This document shows, piece by piece, positions 8,109 through 21,146 of a stretch of DNA of 64,000 bases. The stretch comes from CBDCVN01 sp965223585. GTDB lineage: Bacteria; Deinococcota; Deinococci; Deinococcales; Trueperaceae. Under the pieces are notes generated by a model that was not told the DNA's origin, searched no databases, and worked only from the letters and a program-made list of their open reading frames with translations. Positions within the stretch are counted from its first letter, which is position 1, and each line of letters starts with the position of its first letter. The translations under genes were made by a program, and so were the position numbers. Where the stretch lies: the NCBI GenBank assembly GCA_965223585.1, contig CBDCWW010000022.1, positions 434,001 through 498,000 on the forward strand, in the 5' to 3' direction.

Positions 8109-8164
8109 TGGACAAACTTCTTGAAATAAATCTATACTAATGAAATGTTTGAAGGAGGTAGGAG
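8109..8164 (+). promoter_or_regulatory. Own promoter and ribosome site of cas1-cas2
   Basis: TGGACA (8109-8114), 18 bases, then TATACT (8133-8138) form a good promoter. It is followed by AAGGAGG (8152-8158) and AGGAG (8160-8164) ahead of the cas1 ATG at 8171. The adaptation genes can therefore be expressed independently of the interference operon, from which the antisense toxin-antitoxin pair separates them. Confidence 0.6.
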
Positions 8165-8170
8165 CTAGAC

Positions 8171-9163
8171 ATGAAAAAACCCCTTTACATATTTAGTAGT
8201 GGCACTCTCAAGCGGCAACAAAACACTTTGCGCTTTGATGGTCCCAAAGGCATGCGTATGTTACCAGTTGAGACCACCAATGAAATTCACATTTTTGGTG
8301 AGGTTGATCTAAATACCAAAGTACTCAATTTCCTAACACAGCAGGCTATACCACTGCATGTATATAACTATCACGACTACTACGCTGGCTCGTACATGCC
8401 CCGTGAGCAGTACGTTTCGGGTTATCTAACTTTGCAGCAGGCTAACTATTACAATCAGTTTGAGAAGCGGCTTGAGCTTGCCCAAAGCTTTGTAACTGGC
8501 GCACTTAAAAACATAGAGAAAGTGCTTATGTACTACAAACGCCGTGGCACAGAGTTAAGTGACAACTTAGAAAATATTCGTGATTCACAGAACCTTATAA
8601 ATGATCAGAACGATATAGAAACATTAATGGCCTTAGAAGGCAATGCTCGACAAGCTTATTACCAAGCATGGGATAGGATTATTGGTAATGAGGACTTTAA
8701 GTTTGAAAGCCGTAGTAAACGCCCACCAAAAAACCACATTAACTCTCTTATTTCTTACGGCAACAGCCTGATGTACACTACATGTTTATCAGAAATTTAC
8801 CGTACACACTTAGATCCACGCATTGGCTTTTTACACACTACTAATTATCGTCGCTATAGTCTAAACTTAGATCTAGCCGAAATATTTAAGCCAATTATTG
8901 TTGACAGGGTTATTTTCATGCTCCTTAATAAAGGAATGCTCAAAGTAAACAGCTTTAAAAAAGATTCAGGTGGTATTTTCCTTAAGGATGCTGCTAGGCA
9001 AACTTTCCTTAAAGCTTACGATGAGCGCCTTAAAGACACCATAAAGGTTCCCAAATTGAAGCGTCACGTTTCCTACAAACGACTAATTCGTATGGAGTGC
9101 TATAAGCTCGAAAAGCATCTTATAGGAGATGAAATTTATGTGCCTTACGTTGCGAGGTGGTAA
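8171..9163 (+). CDS. cas1: Cas1 integrase of spacer acquisition
   Basis: Cas1, with Cas2, inserts new spacers next to the leader. The 330-residue protein has the metal-binding residues in order: E156 in LEGNARQ, H222 in GFLHTTN and D234 in NLDLAEIFKP, with E237 nearby. The sequence is of the I-B type. The stop is followed immediately by the cas2 ATG. The strong ribosome site and private promoter are described separately. All key residues are present, so adaptation should be functional. Confidence 0.96.
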   Translation: MKKPLYIFSSGTLKRQQNTLRFDGPKGMRMLPVETTNEIHIFGEVDLNTKVLNFLTQQAIPLHVYNYHDYYAGSYMPREQYVSGYLTLQQANYYNQFEKRLELAQSFVTGALKNIEKVLMYYKRRGTELSDNLENIRDSQNLINDQNDIETLMALEGNARQAYYQAWDRIIGNEDFKFESRSKRPPKNHINSLISYGNSLMYTTCLSEIYRTHLDPRIGFLHTTNYRRYSLNLDLAEIFKPIIVDRVIFMLLNKGMLKVNSFKKDSGGIFLKDAARQTFLKAYDERLKDTIKVPKLKRHVSYKRLIRMECYKLEKHLIGDEIYVPYVARW

Positions 9164-9427
9164 ATGTATGTCATTATGGTTTATGATGTAGGTGTTGAAC
9201 GAGTTGTTAAGGTGCTAAAAACAGGTCGTAAGTATCTTACCCATGTTCAAAATTCTTTATTAGAAGGTGAGCTCACTCCAGCACAGTTCAAACGTTTACA
9301 ATATGAAGTAAGTAAACTAATTGATAAAACCCATGACACAGTTCTGTTTTACACCTTGCGCTCAGAAAGCTATTTGGAAAAACATTCTTTAGGAATTAGA
9401 GTTAATGAACCAGATGATTTCATTTAA
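9164..9427 (+). CDS. cas2: Cas2 spacer acquisition factor
   Basis: The 87-residue protein starts YVIMVYDVG with the conserved strand-end aspartate (D8), and has the ferredoxin-like pattern of Cas2. It bridges two Cas1 dimers in the integrase. It starts on the base after the cas1 stop, and the CRISPR leader begins just after its own stop. Confidence 0.95.
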   Translation: MYVIMVYDVGVERVVKVLKTGRKYLTHVQNSLLEGELTPAQFKRLQYEVSKLIDKTHDTVLFYTLRSESYLEKHSLGIRVNEPDDFI

Positions 9428-9594
9428 ATGTGTCGATGTTGAATGCTGTAAAAATTCCCGGAGAGCGACACAACCCATTAAAATAGAGAATGCCCTGTTT
9501 AGAAAGGATGGTACTGTAAATATTAGCGGATTGGTTTTGATTTGCTCGAGCAATTGTGTTATCATCAATTTGTGTCTCCTAAGAAGAGGCACGG
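9428..9594 (+). promoter_or_regulatory. CRISPR leader with pre-crRNA promoter
   Basis: The 167 bases between cas2 and the first repeat hold no convincing gene. TTGATT (9537-9542), 17 bases, TATCAT (9560-9565) would start transcription near 9572, about 23 bases before the first repeat. The leader lies at the cas2 side; the far end carries the degenerate repeats. Both place new spacers at this end. Confidence 0.75.
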
Positions 9595-12500
9595 GTTTTT
9601 AGCGTACCTACAAGGAATTGAAACTGGCACAGCTTACAAGATAATTTAGTTGATCCGATTAAGTTTTTAGCGTACCTACAAGGAATTGAAACTTCGTCAT
9701 TAACCTTAACTTCTGATAAGACACCTAAGGTTTTTAGCGTACCTACAAGGAATTGAAACTGGTTCTTTGCAGAGGGGCTCTAGCTACCATATTGGTTTTT
9801 AGCGTACCTACAAGGAATTGAAACTTCGTCATTAACCTTAACTTCTGATAAGACACCTAAGGTTTTTAGCGTACCTACAAGGAATTGAAACAGATAAGAG
9901 TAGAAAATGCCGAAGATGCTGTTGAGGGTTTTTAGCGTACCTACAAGGAATTGAAACTCTGTAAACTCAAACAGTATGGAGGTGTTTATGTCTGTTTTTA
10001 GCGTACCTACAAGGAATTGAAACAAGGTATACGTGATGGATTGCCAGCTATCTCTGATCGTTTTTAGCGTACCTACAAGGAATTGAAACTAATGTCTGGC
10101 CCCAACAATGGGCGGGGAACATGGATTGTTTTTAGCGTACCTACAAGGAATTGAAACTTGTATAGCTTTCCCAAGAAGGGAATTTCTTATTAAGGTTTTT
10201 AGCGTACCTACAAGGAATTGAAACTTCACCTTCTAAAGCGGGCTTGTTGGTATGTGGCTCTTGTTTTTAGCGTACCTACAAGGAATTGAAACTTCTTTGA
10301 TAGCATTGATTCTGTAGGCCTATTAGGGTTTTTAGCGTACCTACAAGGAATTGAAACGCGATTGGTACGCCGCCAATATCATCTAATAAGTTGGCGTTTT
10401 TAGCGTACCTACAAGGAATTGAAACAGATATAACAGAACGTATTGATAAAGGTTATAAGCTAGTTTTTAGCGTACCTACAAGGAATTGAAACTGGAAAAT
10501 TCTTCGAATGGTAGGCTACTCGAAAAGGCGTTTTTAGCGTACCTACAAGGAATTGAAACTTCTGTATAAACTCTATTGTCCGGGCCCTTTACTAGTTTTT
10601 AGCGTACCTACAAGGAATTGAAACTCCTAAAATAGTCAACTTTTATGCATAAAGGAAATGGTTTTTAGCGTACCTACAAGGAATTGAAACTTCTCAAGGC
10701 GTTTATTGGCAAGTGGTGCAACAGATTGTTTTTAGCGTACCTACAAGGAATTGAAACTTACATTACAAGGTGGAGGCGCAACATTTGCCCCTGGTTTTTA
10801 GCGTACCTACAAGGAATTGAAACTTCTTTAAGCATCATTTATCGGTAGCAGACATCTAGTTTTTAGCGTACCTACAAGGAATTGAAACAAAGCCTGCCTT
10901 TCTCAAACAGCATCGCTGCAGCTGTTTTTAGCGTACCTACAAGGAATTGAAACGTGGTTACCGCTACCAGAGCAAGTCCAGCTTTATCGTTTTTAGCGTA
11001 CCTACAAGGAATTGAAACGAAGGTGACCCATTTGGCATAGAAACTCTATATGAAGGTTTTTAGCGTACCTACAAGGAATTGAAACACCTTTATTTTGAAA
11101 AAGCTTTTCAACCGGGACATTGTTTTTAGCGTACCTACAAGGAATTGAAACTATCCCCTTGGGCTGACTTTGCAAATGGTCAAGCGCATGTTTTTAGCGT
11201 ACCTACAAGGAATTGAAACTGATGTACTCCCTTAGATATTTGGCCAAGCACTATAGTTTTTAGCGTACCTACAAGGAATTGAAACCTTTTGACTCGAGCT
11301 TTTCTAAGTCCTCACTCATACCGTTTTTAGCGTACCTACAAGGAATTGAAACAATACATTGCTGATGGTAGTTTTGCGGAGTTTAGAAGTTTTTAGCGTA
11401 CCTACAAGGAATTGAAACGTATATTTCCCTCTAGCCTCTCCTTTCAAAATACAGTTTTTAGCGTACCTACAAGGAATTGAAACTTCCCCTATAACGTTGC
11501 TATACTGATATTCTGCTGTTTTTAGCGTACCTACAAGGAATTGAAACAACCCTAGTAAACATTTACCAACAATACGATGGCTAGTTTTTAGCGTACCTAC
11601 AAGGAATTGAAACTGGCTAATGTTAGAAGTGTCTTGCCCACAGAAGAGCGTTTTTAGCGTACCTACAAGGAATTGAAACTCCCACTGAACAGCTTTAACA
11701 TCAGTTGCTAGCGTAGTTTTTAGCGTACCTACAAGGAATTGAAACAACTTTCTTTGAATACTTTATGCAGCAGATTATTGGGTTTTTAGCGTACCTACAA
11801 GGAATTGAAACCCTCAATTACCTCTAACGCAAGCATTAGAGCATTGTTTTTAGCGTACCTACAAGGAATTGAAACTTATATTTAACTATTTTTTCTAAGT
11901 GAGGTCCCTGTAGTTTTTAGCGTACCTACAAGGAATTGAAACGTAGTTAAGGGTTGGGACGTATCTGTATAAATTGTAGTTTTTAGCGTACCTACAAGGA
12001 ATTGAAACTTGCATGTTACTAGCACCTAAAACTGAATGCATACTGTTTTTAGCGTACCTACAAGGAATTGAAACTAGCAAATGAGGAGGCAATGGAAGCA
12101 TTTGATGAGGAAGTTTTTAGCGTACCTACAAGGAATTGAAACCTCGAGTTTCTCCCCTAGGCTCGAGTGGGTTCTACAGTTTTTAGCGTACCTACAAGGA
12201 ATTGAAACTCTTTAATGAAGATGAGTATGAAACTGAAATACCTGGTTTTTAGCGTACCTACAAGGAATTGAAACAGGTTAAACAAGGGATATGGGAATAC
12301 AGAAAGGTTAGTTTTTAGCGTACCTACAAGGAATTGAAACTAGTATCTGTTTTTAACAAAATACCAGAACCTATAGTTTTTAGCGTACCTACAAGGAATT
12401 GAAACACATCTAAGCCAACTAGTTGAGATCTTAAGCCGCTAGTTTTTAGCGTACCTACAAGGAATTGAAACGTTCTTGCTTAGAAAGGTAAGGTATACCT

Positions 12501-15500
12501 TGTGGCCTGTTTTTAGCGTACCTACAAGGAATTGAAACTTGGCTATCATTAGATCCTCTAAAAGGATTTGCTTCTGGTTTTTAGCGTACCTACAAGGAAT
12601 TGAAACTAGCTCTCGAGCATCTATGGGAAATTTTTGGCCTTGTTTTTAGCGTACCTACAAGGAATTGAAACTACCACAAACGAAAACTAAATAAAACAGC
12701 AACCCAAAAGTTTTTAGCGTACCTACAAGGAATTGAAACTGCCCTAAGTGCAATGGTTTTGATATTAAAGTATGTGTTTTTAGCGTACCTACAAGGAATT
12801 GAAACTGATATAACCTTTCTGCCCTAGCATTGCCTTTGCTTCAAGTTTTTAGCGTACCTACAAGGAATTGAAACCAATAAAATGTTGCCAGCCTTCTGGG
12901 TTTTTAATGGGGTTTTTAGCGTACCTACAAGGAATTGAAACTGATATAACCTTTCTGCCCTAGCATTGCCTTTGCTTCAAGTTTTTAGCGTACCTACAAG
13001 GAATTGAAACTAGCTTCAAGAGATTTAATTATCAAATTAGTAAGACGTTTTTAGCGTACCTACAAGGAATTGAAACTAATGAGTTTCAGGCTACCATAAA
13101 AATATTGTCAGAGTTTTTAGCGTACCTACAAGGAATTGAAACTTGATAGTTGAGTTCTGCAAAAAGGCGGTGGCTGAAGTTTTTAGCGTACCTACAAGGA
13201 ATTGAAACTCTATAGTTAATGAGTCCTCCAATTTGTCCTGTTTCTCGTTTTTAGCGTACCTACAAGGAATTGAAACTTACAAGCCCCCTAGGATGGTATT
13301 CTGGCCTTAGCTCGTTTTTAGCGTACCTACAAGGAATTGAAACTTATTCAAAGATTCGTTTAATGAAACAGAAGATAGTGTTTTTAGCGTACCTACAAGG
13401 AATTGAAACTTTGGTTAACGCAAAAAGAAATTGCAGAATTTTATGGTTTTTAGCGTACCTACAAGGAATTGAAACTTTTTGTATATATAGGTGGTTTTGT
13501 GGCCGATAGTGGCGTTTTTAGCGTACCTACAAGGAATTGAAACTAGATTGCCGTTAAGGGCAACACTGGGAGAGTATATTGTTTTTAGCGTACCTACAAG
13601 GAATTGAAACTACTTATTTTGGCTATCCCTATAGGTAACCGCAGATAGTTTTTAGCGTACCTACAAGGAATTGAAACTAGATACTTTTGCAGATGCTACA
13701 AAAACACTAACTGGTTTTTAGCGTACCTACAAGGAATTGAAACTATAATACAGGCTCTAGTCTGTATTGACCAAAGTAATGAGTTTTTAGCGTACCTACA
13801 AGGAATTGAAACTAGCTTCAAGAGATTTAATTATCAAATTAGTAAGACGTTTTTAGCGTACCTACAAGGAATTGAAACATGGTTAATTCAAAATGACAGA
13901 CAATTAAAAGTAAGTTTTTAGCGTACCTACAAGGAATTGAAACTTGTTTATCAGTTAATTCATCCCTTACACCTAAAATGTTTTTAGCGTACCTACAAGG
14001 AATTGAAACTAGATTCTTTCATTATCACCTCTTGACCATCTTTAGTTTTTAGCGTACCTACAAGGAATTGAAACAGCTATATATTTACCTAGAAGGAGAA
14101 ACTTTATATGGTTTTTAGCGTACCTACAAGGAATTGAAACTTCCTTTATGTACAATGTATACATTGGTGTTTTCCCGTTTTTAGCGTACCTACAAGGAAT
14201 TGAAACGCGTTTTATTACAGGGGGTTTGACTATAACAACCGTGTTTTTAGCGTACCTACAAGGAATTGAAACACGTGTTAGGTGAGTCAAGCAATAACTT
14301 TTCCCTTGTTTTTAGCGTACCTACAAGGAATTGAAACTAGAAAATGTGCTAAGCCTTCTAAGGGTATCTCAGGGTTTTTAGCGTACCTACAAGGAATTGA
14401 AACGAAGATACGCTTTAAAAGAAGCTATTAACCACATTGAGTTTTTAGCGTACCTACAAGGAATTGAAACTGCTAAAGCATTAGCATCATCATAAGTACT
14501 AACGTTTTTAGCGTACCTACAAGGAATTGAAACTGCTTTTTCTTTGCCCAATCTACTAAGCTTGTTACCTTGTTTTTAGCGTACCTACAAGGAATTGAAA
14601 CTAAGCCTGAGAATATGGGCAAGCTCATTTTAAGACCAGTTTTTAGCGTACCTACAAGGAATTGAAACTCGTCTAGGGCAGGATATTCTAAAGTCCTAAA
14701 ATATGGTTTTTAGCGTACCTACAAGGAATTGAAACCAGATTCTGGTACGGCATCTGGACCCGAAACTGCAAAGTTTTTAGCGTACCTACAAGGAATTGAA
14801 ACTGCAACTTCGCAAGGTTACACCGCCACAACCCTAAACTGTTTTTAGCGTACCTACAAGGAATTGAAACTTGCATGTATACTTATACAGAATTCAAAGA
14901 ACTTGAGTTTTTAGCGTACCTACAAGGAATTGAAACTTGTCTGATCTAGGCTGTTAAGCACTTGTATTTCAGAGTTTTTAGCGTACCTACAAGGAATTGA
15001 AACTTATCTTGGCAAAGGCCTGAGCTGCCGTTTTTCCATCGTTTTTAGCGTACCTACAAGGAATTGAAACTAATCATACCCAGCAGGGTTACCTGCTATA
15101 CCAGTGTGTTTTTAGCGTACCTACAAGGAATTGAAACTCAGGATAGAACTTGACTATCCTGTGACTTAATGAGTTTTTAGCGTACCTACAAGGAATTGAA
15201 ACTGGCAAATAAGACCTTATGAAGCAGACCACGATTTAGTTTTTAGCGTACCTACAAGGAATTGAAACTATCAACTACAACATTTACATGGGACGGAACT
15301 ACAGAGTTTTTAGCGTACCTACAAGGAATTGAAACTCCCATTGATACGTGATGGTTGGGTGTTGTATCATGGTTTTTAGCGTACCTACAAGGAATTGAAA
15401 CTGCTGTAAAACGGTGGGCAACTACCACAAACAACCTGTTTTTAGCGTACCTACAAGGAATTGAAACGCTCTTTCCCGGTTTCAAAGTCGTATTTAATAA

Positions 15501-18500
15501 CGCTTGTTTTTAGCGTACCTACAAGGAATTGAAACTAAACTAATAGAGGGTGCTCATGCAAAGCGTATTCTTGTTTTTAGCGTACCTACAAGGAATTGAA
15601 ACCAATATTCTGAAATATAAGCCCTAATATTGCACTAGAGTTTTTAGCGTACCTACAAGGAATTGAAACTTGCAAACGATTTGGAGTATGACTACACAGA
15701 AACTAGTTTTTAGCGTACCTACAAGGAATTGAAACCCTATATTATTTTGTAGACAGTAATATAAAATCACGTTTTTAGCGTACCTACAAGGAATTGAAAC
15801 ACTGTTCAGCAACTCCACCCCTAATATACTCTTCCAGTGTTTTTAGCGTACCTACAAGGAATTGAAACTGGTCCATGTCGAGCATAATCCCTTGAGAGCC
15901 TTGTTTTTAGCGTACCTACAAGGAATTGAAACTATTCTCAGGCTTATGGTTTTTTCTAAAATCAATTTCGTTTTTAGCGTACCTACAAGGAATTGAAACG
16001 AGTCTACTAGCATTGTTGTCTTTGACATAAATGGCAAGTTTTTAGCGTACCTACAAGGAATTGAAACTTATTTAAAGATGTAAGGGTAGTAAACCTAGTA
16101 CAGTTTTTAGCGTACCTACAAGGAATTGAAACAATTCTTCAAAGTATGCTATTACTTCCTTTTTCGCTGTTTTTAGCGTACCTACAAGGAATTGAAACTA
16201 ACCATTGCTGCCATTTGTGGCCTTGCAATCTATAGTTTTTAGCGTACCTACAAGGAATTGAAACAGGGTTAGCAACGGCTTGGAATAATGGCAAAGTTCG
16301 TTTTTAGCGTACCTACAAGGAATTGAAACTATTACACTGGCGTAACATTTGGAAAACCTTTAACAGTTTTTAGCGTACCTACAAGGAATTGAAACTACAA
16401 AGCTTCAAATGGTAAAACTAGATATAGGCCTGGTTTTTAGCGTACCTACAAGGAATTGAAACTAAGTTTCATACATCAATATATTACTTCAATATATTGT
16501 TTTTAGCGTACCTACAAGGAATTGAAACAAGATCTTACCTTATCGGAGTATGTTAGGGAGGTGTTTTTAGCGTACCTACAAGGAATTGAAACTACCTTTA
16601 CATCTTGACAGGTTGCCTTAACCGTCTTGTTTTTAGCGTACCTACAAGGAATTGAAACGTAAATAACAAAATTCGTTGTTGCCCTTGGTCATCGTTTTTA
16701 GCGTACCTACAAGGAATTGAAACTGTAATCCTCATTGGTTAATGCTCCCATTGTGAAGTGTTTTTAGCGTACCTACAAGGAATTGAAACGTTGATAAGGG
16801 GTTTGTAGTGTTGTCGTAAATAGTGTTTTTAGCGTACCTACAAGGAATTAAAACTAGCTACCTACTGGCGTTACCTCAGTAGTACCAGCAGCGTTTTTAG
16901 CGTACCTACAAGGAATTGAAACTTTGCTACAGGATAGAAATTGACATGTCTATGTATCGTTTTTAGCGTACCTACAAGGAATTGAAACATCACCTGTCCT
17001 TAATGCTTCTTCAATCATAGCTGGTTTTTAGCGTACCTACAAGGAATTGAAACAATTCTTATGGTCTCTTCTTCAAAATCATAGATTGTAGTTTTTAGCG
17101 TACCTACAAGGAATTGAAACGCTTAGGGAGCATTTTGGACCTCAAAGTGAATGTAGTTTTTAGCGTACCTACAAGGAATTGAAACGAAGAACCAAAAGAA
17201 CCAATCGAAAAGGAACCAGGTTTTTAGCGTACCTACAAGGAATTGAAACTAAGGTAAATCTTGTTTTACTATAAAACCTAAGCTTGTTTTTAGCGTACCT
17301 ACAAGGAATTGAAACTTCTTTCCATAAGTACTCAATGCTTACCTCATTAATGTTTTTAGCGTACCTACAAGGAATTGAAACTGTTAAGGGCATGAGGGAA
17401 TATGAAGAGAGTGAAGGGTTTTTAGCGTACCTACAAGGAATTGAAACCTTTACTAAGCAGCAAGCCTTACAAGAAGCTGCTGTGTTTTTAGCGTACCTAC
17501 AAGGAATTGAAACGTAATCAAAGAAATACCTCACAACTGCGAAATATGCGGTTTTTAGCGTACCTACAAGGAATTGAAACTGTACTAACAAGGCATTTAG
17601 GGTCAAGGTTGTTCACTTGTTTTTAGCGTACCTACAAGGAATTGAAACTTGTTAACTCCAAGCCATCAGACGAGCTGCATTAAGAGTTTTTAGCGTACCT
17701 ACAAGGAATTGAAACTATGACAAAGAAAGATTACACGAAGTTGTTTGTAAAGTTTTTAGCGTACCTACAAGGAATTGAAACGATTATAAATACCGTTCGG
17801 AGAACGATTATTATAGTTTTTAGCGTACCTACAAGGAATTGAAACCTTCTATTTAAAGGATTGATAGAAGCGGAGCGGAAAGTTTTTAGCGTACCTACAA
17901 GGAATTGAAACAGGGTATGTTACCTGTGCATAGGCAAGCGAGTTTACCAGTTTTTAGCGTACCTACAAGGAATTGAAACTTTTTGTATATATAGGTGGTT
18001 TTGTGGGCGATAGTGGTTTTTAGCGTACCTACAAGGAATTGAAACGAAGGCGCTGAAGGAATGTATAAGCGATTTTTGCAAGTTTTTAGCGTACCTACAA
18101 GGAATTGAAACATACCTTTCTAGGTGAGGATGTGTAGTAACTGCTACAGTTTTTAGCGTACCTACAAGGAATTGAAACTCTTTGAAGCAGTTTTTACTAA
18201 GCTTATTATATACCTAGTTTTTAGCGTACCTACAAGGAATTGAAACGATTCTTCTTGCTTTTCCGTCATTTTATTATAGTGGGTTTTTAGCGTACCTACA
18301 AGGAATTGAAACAGTTTTGGGTCTCAAGGGCTATACAAACTATCCTGGTTTTTAGCGTACCTACAAGGAATTGAAACTTCCTGTACTAACTCTACTGGTT
18401 GGCATTCGCAGCCATCTAGTTTTTAGCGTACCTACAAGGAATTGAAACTGTTTTGATTTTGCGCCTGACGGACGATTATTATTAGTTTTTAGCGTACCTA

Positions 18501-19787
18501 CAAGGAATTGAAACTTGCTTTAGATGCTGCTGTAAATGTATTTACTATGCGGTTTTTAGCGTACCTACAAGGAATTGAAACTATAAATATTGGTAAGTAA
18601 CGTTACCTGCAGAATCGTTTTTAGCGTACCTACAAGGAATTGAAACCTATCTACTCCTAACTACTGCCAGACAGGCAAGAATAGTTTTTAGCGTACCTAC
18701 AAGGAATTGAAACTAATCAAGCGCCTCAACTGTAGAAATATCTTGAGAAGTTTTTAGCGTACCTACAAGGAATTGAAACAATCATCTAAATCACCTTTAA
18801 CCTCAGGTTCAAGAGGTTTTTAGCGTACCTACAAGGAATTGAAACAATCCTTTTTAATACTACTTGCAAGAAACTGGCCCAGTTTTTAGCGTACCTACAA
18901 GGAATTGAAACTTATTTAAAGATGTAAGGGTAGTAAACCTAGTACAGTTTTTAGCGTACCTACAAGGAATTGAAACTCTTTGCAAACCACTTTCACCTAT
19001 GTCTGTAGCATTGTTTTTAGCGTACCTACAAGGAATTGAAACTCATATTAGTAGGCTTTCACAATGCAGAAAATCAAAGTTTTTAGCGTACCTACAAGGA
19101 ATTGAAACTAGATAGCATAAGACTTATACTCTCCTTCATAAGTCTTGTTTTTAGCGTACCTACAAGGAATTGAAACTGAGCATAATGGCCCTAATAACCC
19201 TATTAAATGGAGTTTTTAGCGTACCTACAAGGAATTGAAACATTGTATAATAGTACATACAGTGTGCGCATTGTACGCGTTTTTAGCGTACCTACAAGGA
19301 ATTGAAACTAGTCAAAGTTTCACCTCCAAGTAAAGCACTAGCACCTGTTTTTAGCGTACCTACAAGGAATTGAAACTAGGATGTCAGAAGTAAGAAGAAT
19401 AATGCAAAGAGTTTTTAGCGTACCTACAAGGAATTGAAACCAGCCTTTATTTAATTTTAATATGGGAGTTTATGGCGTTTTTAGCGTACCTACAAGGAAT
19501 TGAAACAGTTAGCCCACAAGTTATCCCGCAAGTTATCCCCCAGTTTTTAGCGTACCTACAAGGAATTGAAACCTAGTAAATCCACAGAACCAGAATTGCT
19601 GACCGTCTCGTTTTTAGCGTACCTACAAGGAATTGAAACTGAAATCACTAAGGTCAATTCCTGTGGTGATTAAAGTTTTTAGCGTACTTACAAGGAATTG
19701 AAACTAGTACTAGTTTTAAAGATGCTCAAGAGTACGTAAGGTTTTTAGCGTACCTACAAGGAATTGAAACTACCCTCGCTAGAGATG
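9595..19787 (+). CRISPR. Main CRISPR array, 154 repeats, cut by a transposon
   Basis: I located 154 copies of a 30-base repeat that starts GTTTTTAGCG and ends GGAATTGAAAC, the first at 9595 and the last at 19741. Spacers are 35-39 bases and the mean unit is about 66.3. The final spacer is cut after 17 bases, at 19787, by the transposon. Repeats are nearly all identical. The exceptions are G26A in the copy at 16825 and C14T in the copy at 19675. Five spacers occur twice: 9693/9825, 12806/12942, 13011/13813, 13476/17980 (one internal difference) and 16068/18912. The repeat ends in the type I-B handle ATTGAAAC, so transcription runs with cas1-cas2. The remaining tail is at 60129. Confidence 0.99.
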
Positions 19788-19853
19788 TGTCACTTTGTTT
19801 GATAAATGGGCCAGTTTTTTGCGCGATAAATGGGCCTATCGAAAACTGCCATA

Positions 19854-20432
19854 CTATGTGCCTATGGAAACACCTCTACTTCTAAGGTATCTATAAAGGG
19901 TAGGTTTGGAAATATTAAGATGATCGCATATTTCAGTGATCGAGCTGTTCTTTTCTTTGTAAAGACTTTCTGCTAATCTTGCTTTATCTTTTGCCTGTTT
20001 TGAAAGACCCTTTGGTCGTCCACCTTTTCGACCCCTTAATCTAGCTGCTTCCAGTCCTGCCTTTGTTCTCTGGCTAATGATGTCTTTCTCAAACTCTGCC
20101 AGAGCTGCGAACAAATGAAAGGTGAGTTTTCCTGTTGGTGTAGTCGTATCAACATTATCTTGTAGGCTTTTGAAGTCTACACCTAACTCCTGAAATGTAA
20201 AGACTAGGGCAATTAAATCATGAAGACTTCTTCCTAAACGATCCAGCTTCCAGACAACAACAGTATCGCCTTCCCGAAGCTGGCTAATCATATTTTTGAG
20301 TTCGGTGCGCTCTACCCTTGCCCCATCAATATGTTCACTGTAAATCCGTTTGCAGCCCTCTTTTTTGAGAGCCTTTATTTGAAGATCAAGAAGTTGATCT
20401 TTAGTACTTACTCGTGCGTATCCAATTTTCAT
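19854..20432 (-). CDS. Serine resolvase of the Tn552-like element
   Basis: The 192-residue protein starts MKIGYARVSTKDQ with the catalytic serine at about residue 9. It has the conserved KLDRLGRS segment, the long E helix (LAEFEKDIISQRTKAGL) and a C-terminal helix-turn-helix. It would resolve cointegrates of the transposon. It is read outward on the minus strand, opposite to the transposase and ATPase genes. Confidence 0.95.
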   Translation of the reverse strand: MKIGYARVSTKDQLLDLQIKALKKEGCKRIYSEHIDGARVERTELKNMISQLREGDTVVVWKLDRLGRSLHDLIALVFTFQELGVDFKSLQDNVDTTTPTGKLTFHLFAALAEFEKDIISQRTKAGLEAARLRGRKGGRPKGLSKQAKDKARLAESLYKEKNSSITEICDHLNISKPTLYRYLRSRGVSIGT

Positions 20433-20717
20433 ACTAAAAGTTAAATTAAAGGATGCTGTTATACTTTTATGTAACTTTGATTATTATAACCACTTCATAT
20501 AACCGAACCCAAAGGGTTTTTAAAGTTGTAGGACGGGATTATTATTAGTTAAATAAAACGATCATTTTTTGTTACTTGACACTTATGAGTAAACAGCAAA
20601 CAGAATCAGCACTTGAAAGATACAAAATCATTCTCCCTTATCTAGTACTTCGACAAAAAAGTTTTGATATGTAAAGCTTACAAAATAACACCCATCTATC
20701 GAGATATAGAGTAAGGT

Positions 20718-21146
20718 ATGGCAAAAACCTACATTGTTGAATTAACAAAGGCCGAAAAAACTGATCTAGTCGAATTAACTCAAAAAGGGCAACACAATGC
20801 TCGTAAAATTAAGCGAGCTAACATTTTGTTACTGGCAGACATGGAAAAAACAGATGAGGAAATAGCTGCTACTTTACACACCAGTATTCCAACTATAGTA
20901 CGCACAAGACAAAAGTTTGTGGTTGGGAATCTGGAATTTGCTTTAGGTGAAAAAACACGTTCTGGTAGAGTACCCAAATTAAATGACAAGGTTGAAGCTA
21001 TTCTAACAACAATTGCACAAAGTGTTCCTCCTGATGGACGTAGGCGTTGGACACTAAAACTGTTGACTGATCGTTTGGTGACTCTGACTAAGTTGGAAAG
21101 CATTTCTTACGAGAGTGTGAGGCTGGTGCTAAAAAAAATAACTTGA
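20718..21146 (+). CDS. IS630 transposase, first frame (DNA-binding part)
   Basis: The 142-residue product has the tandem helix-turn-helix region of IS630 transposases (for example EKTDEEIAATLHTSIPTIVRTRQ). It ends just after a run of eight A at 21131-21138. Slipping back by one base in that run continues into the second frame with LKKNNLKPWVRQKWC, which matches the usual continuous IS630 sequence. The two frames therefore encode one protein by -1 frameshifting, or the run carries an inactivating insertion. Confidence 0.88.
   Translation: MAKTYIVELTKAEKTDLVELTQKGQHNARKIKRANILLLADMEKTDEEIAATLHTSIPTIVRTRQKFVVGNLEFALGEKTRSGRVPKLNDKVEAILTTIAQSVPPDGRRRWTLKLLTDRLVTLTKLESISYESVRLVLKKIT

Noticed and set aside
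9780..18113. Many short open frames inside the array, with repeated FLAYLQGIET, QFLVGTLKT or SIPCRYAKN
   Set aside because: They are translations of the CRISPR repeat in different frames and have no ribosome sites.
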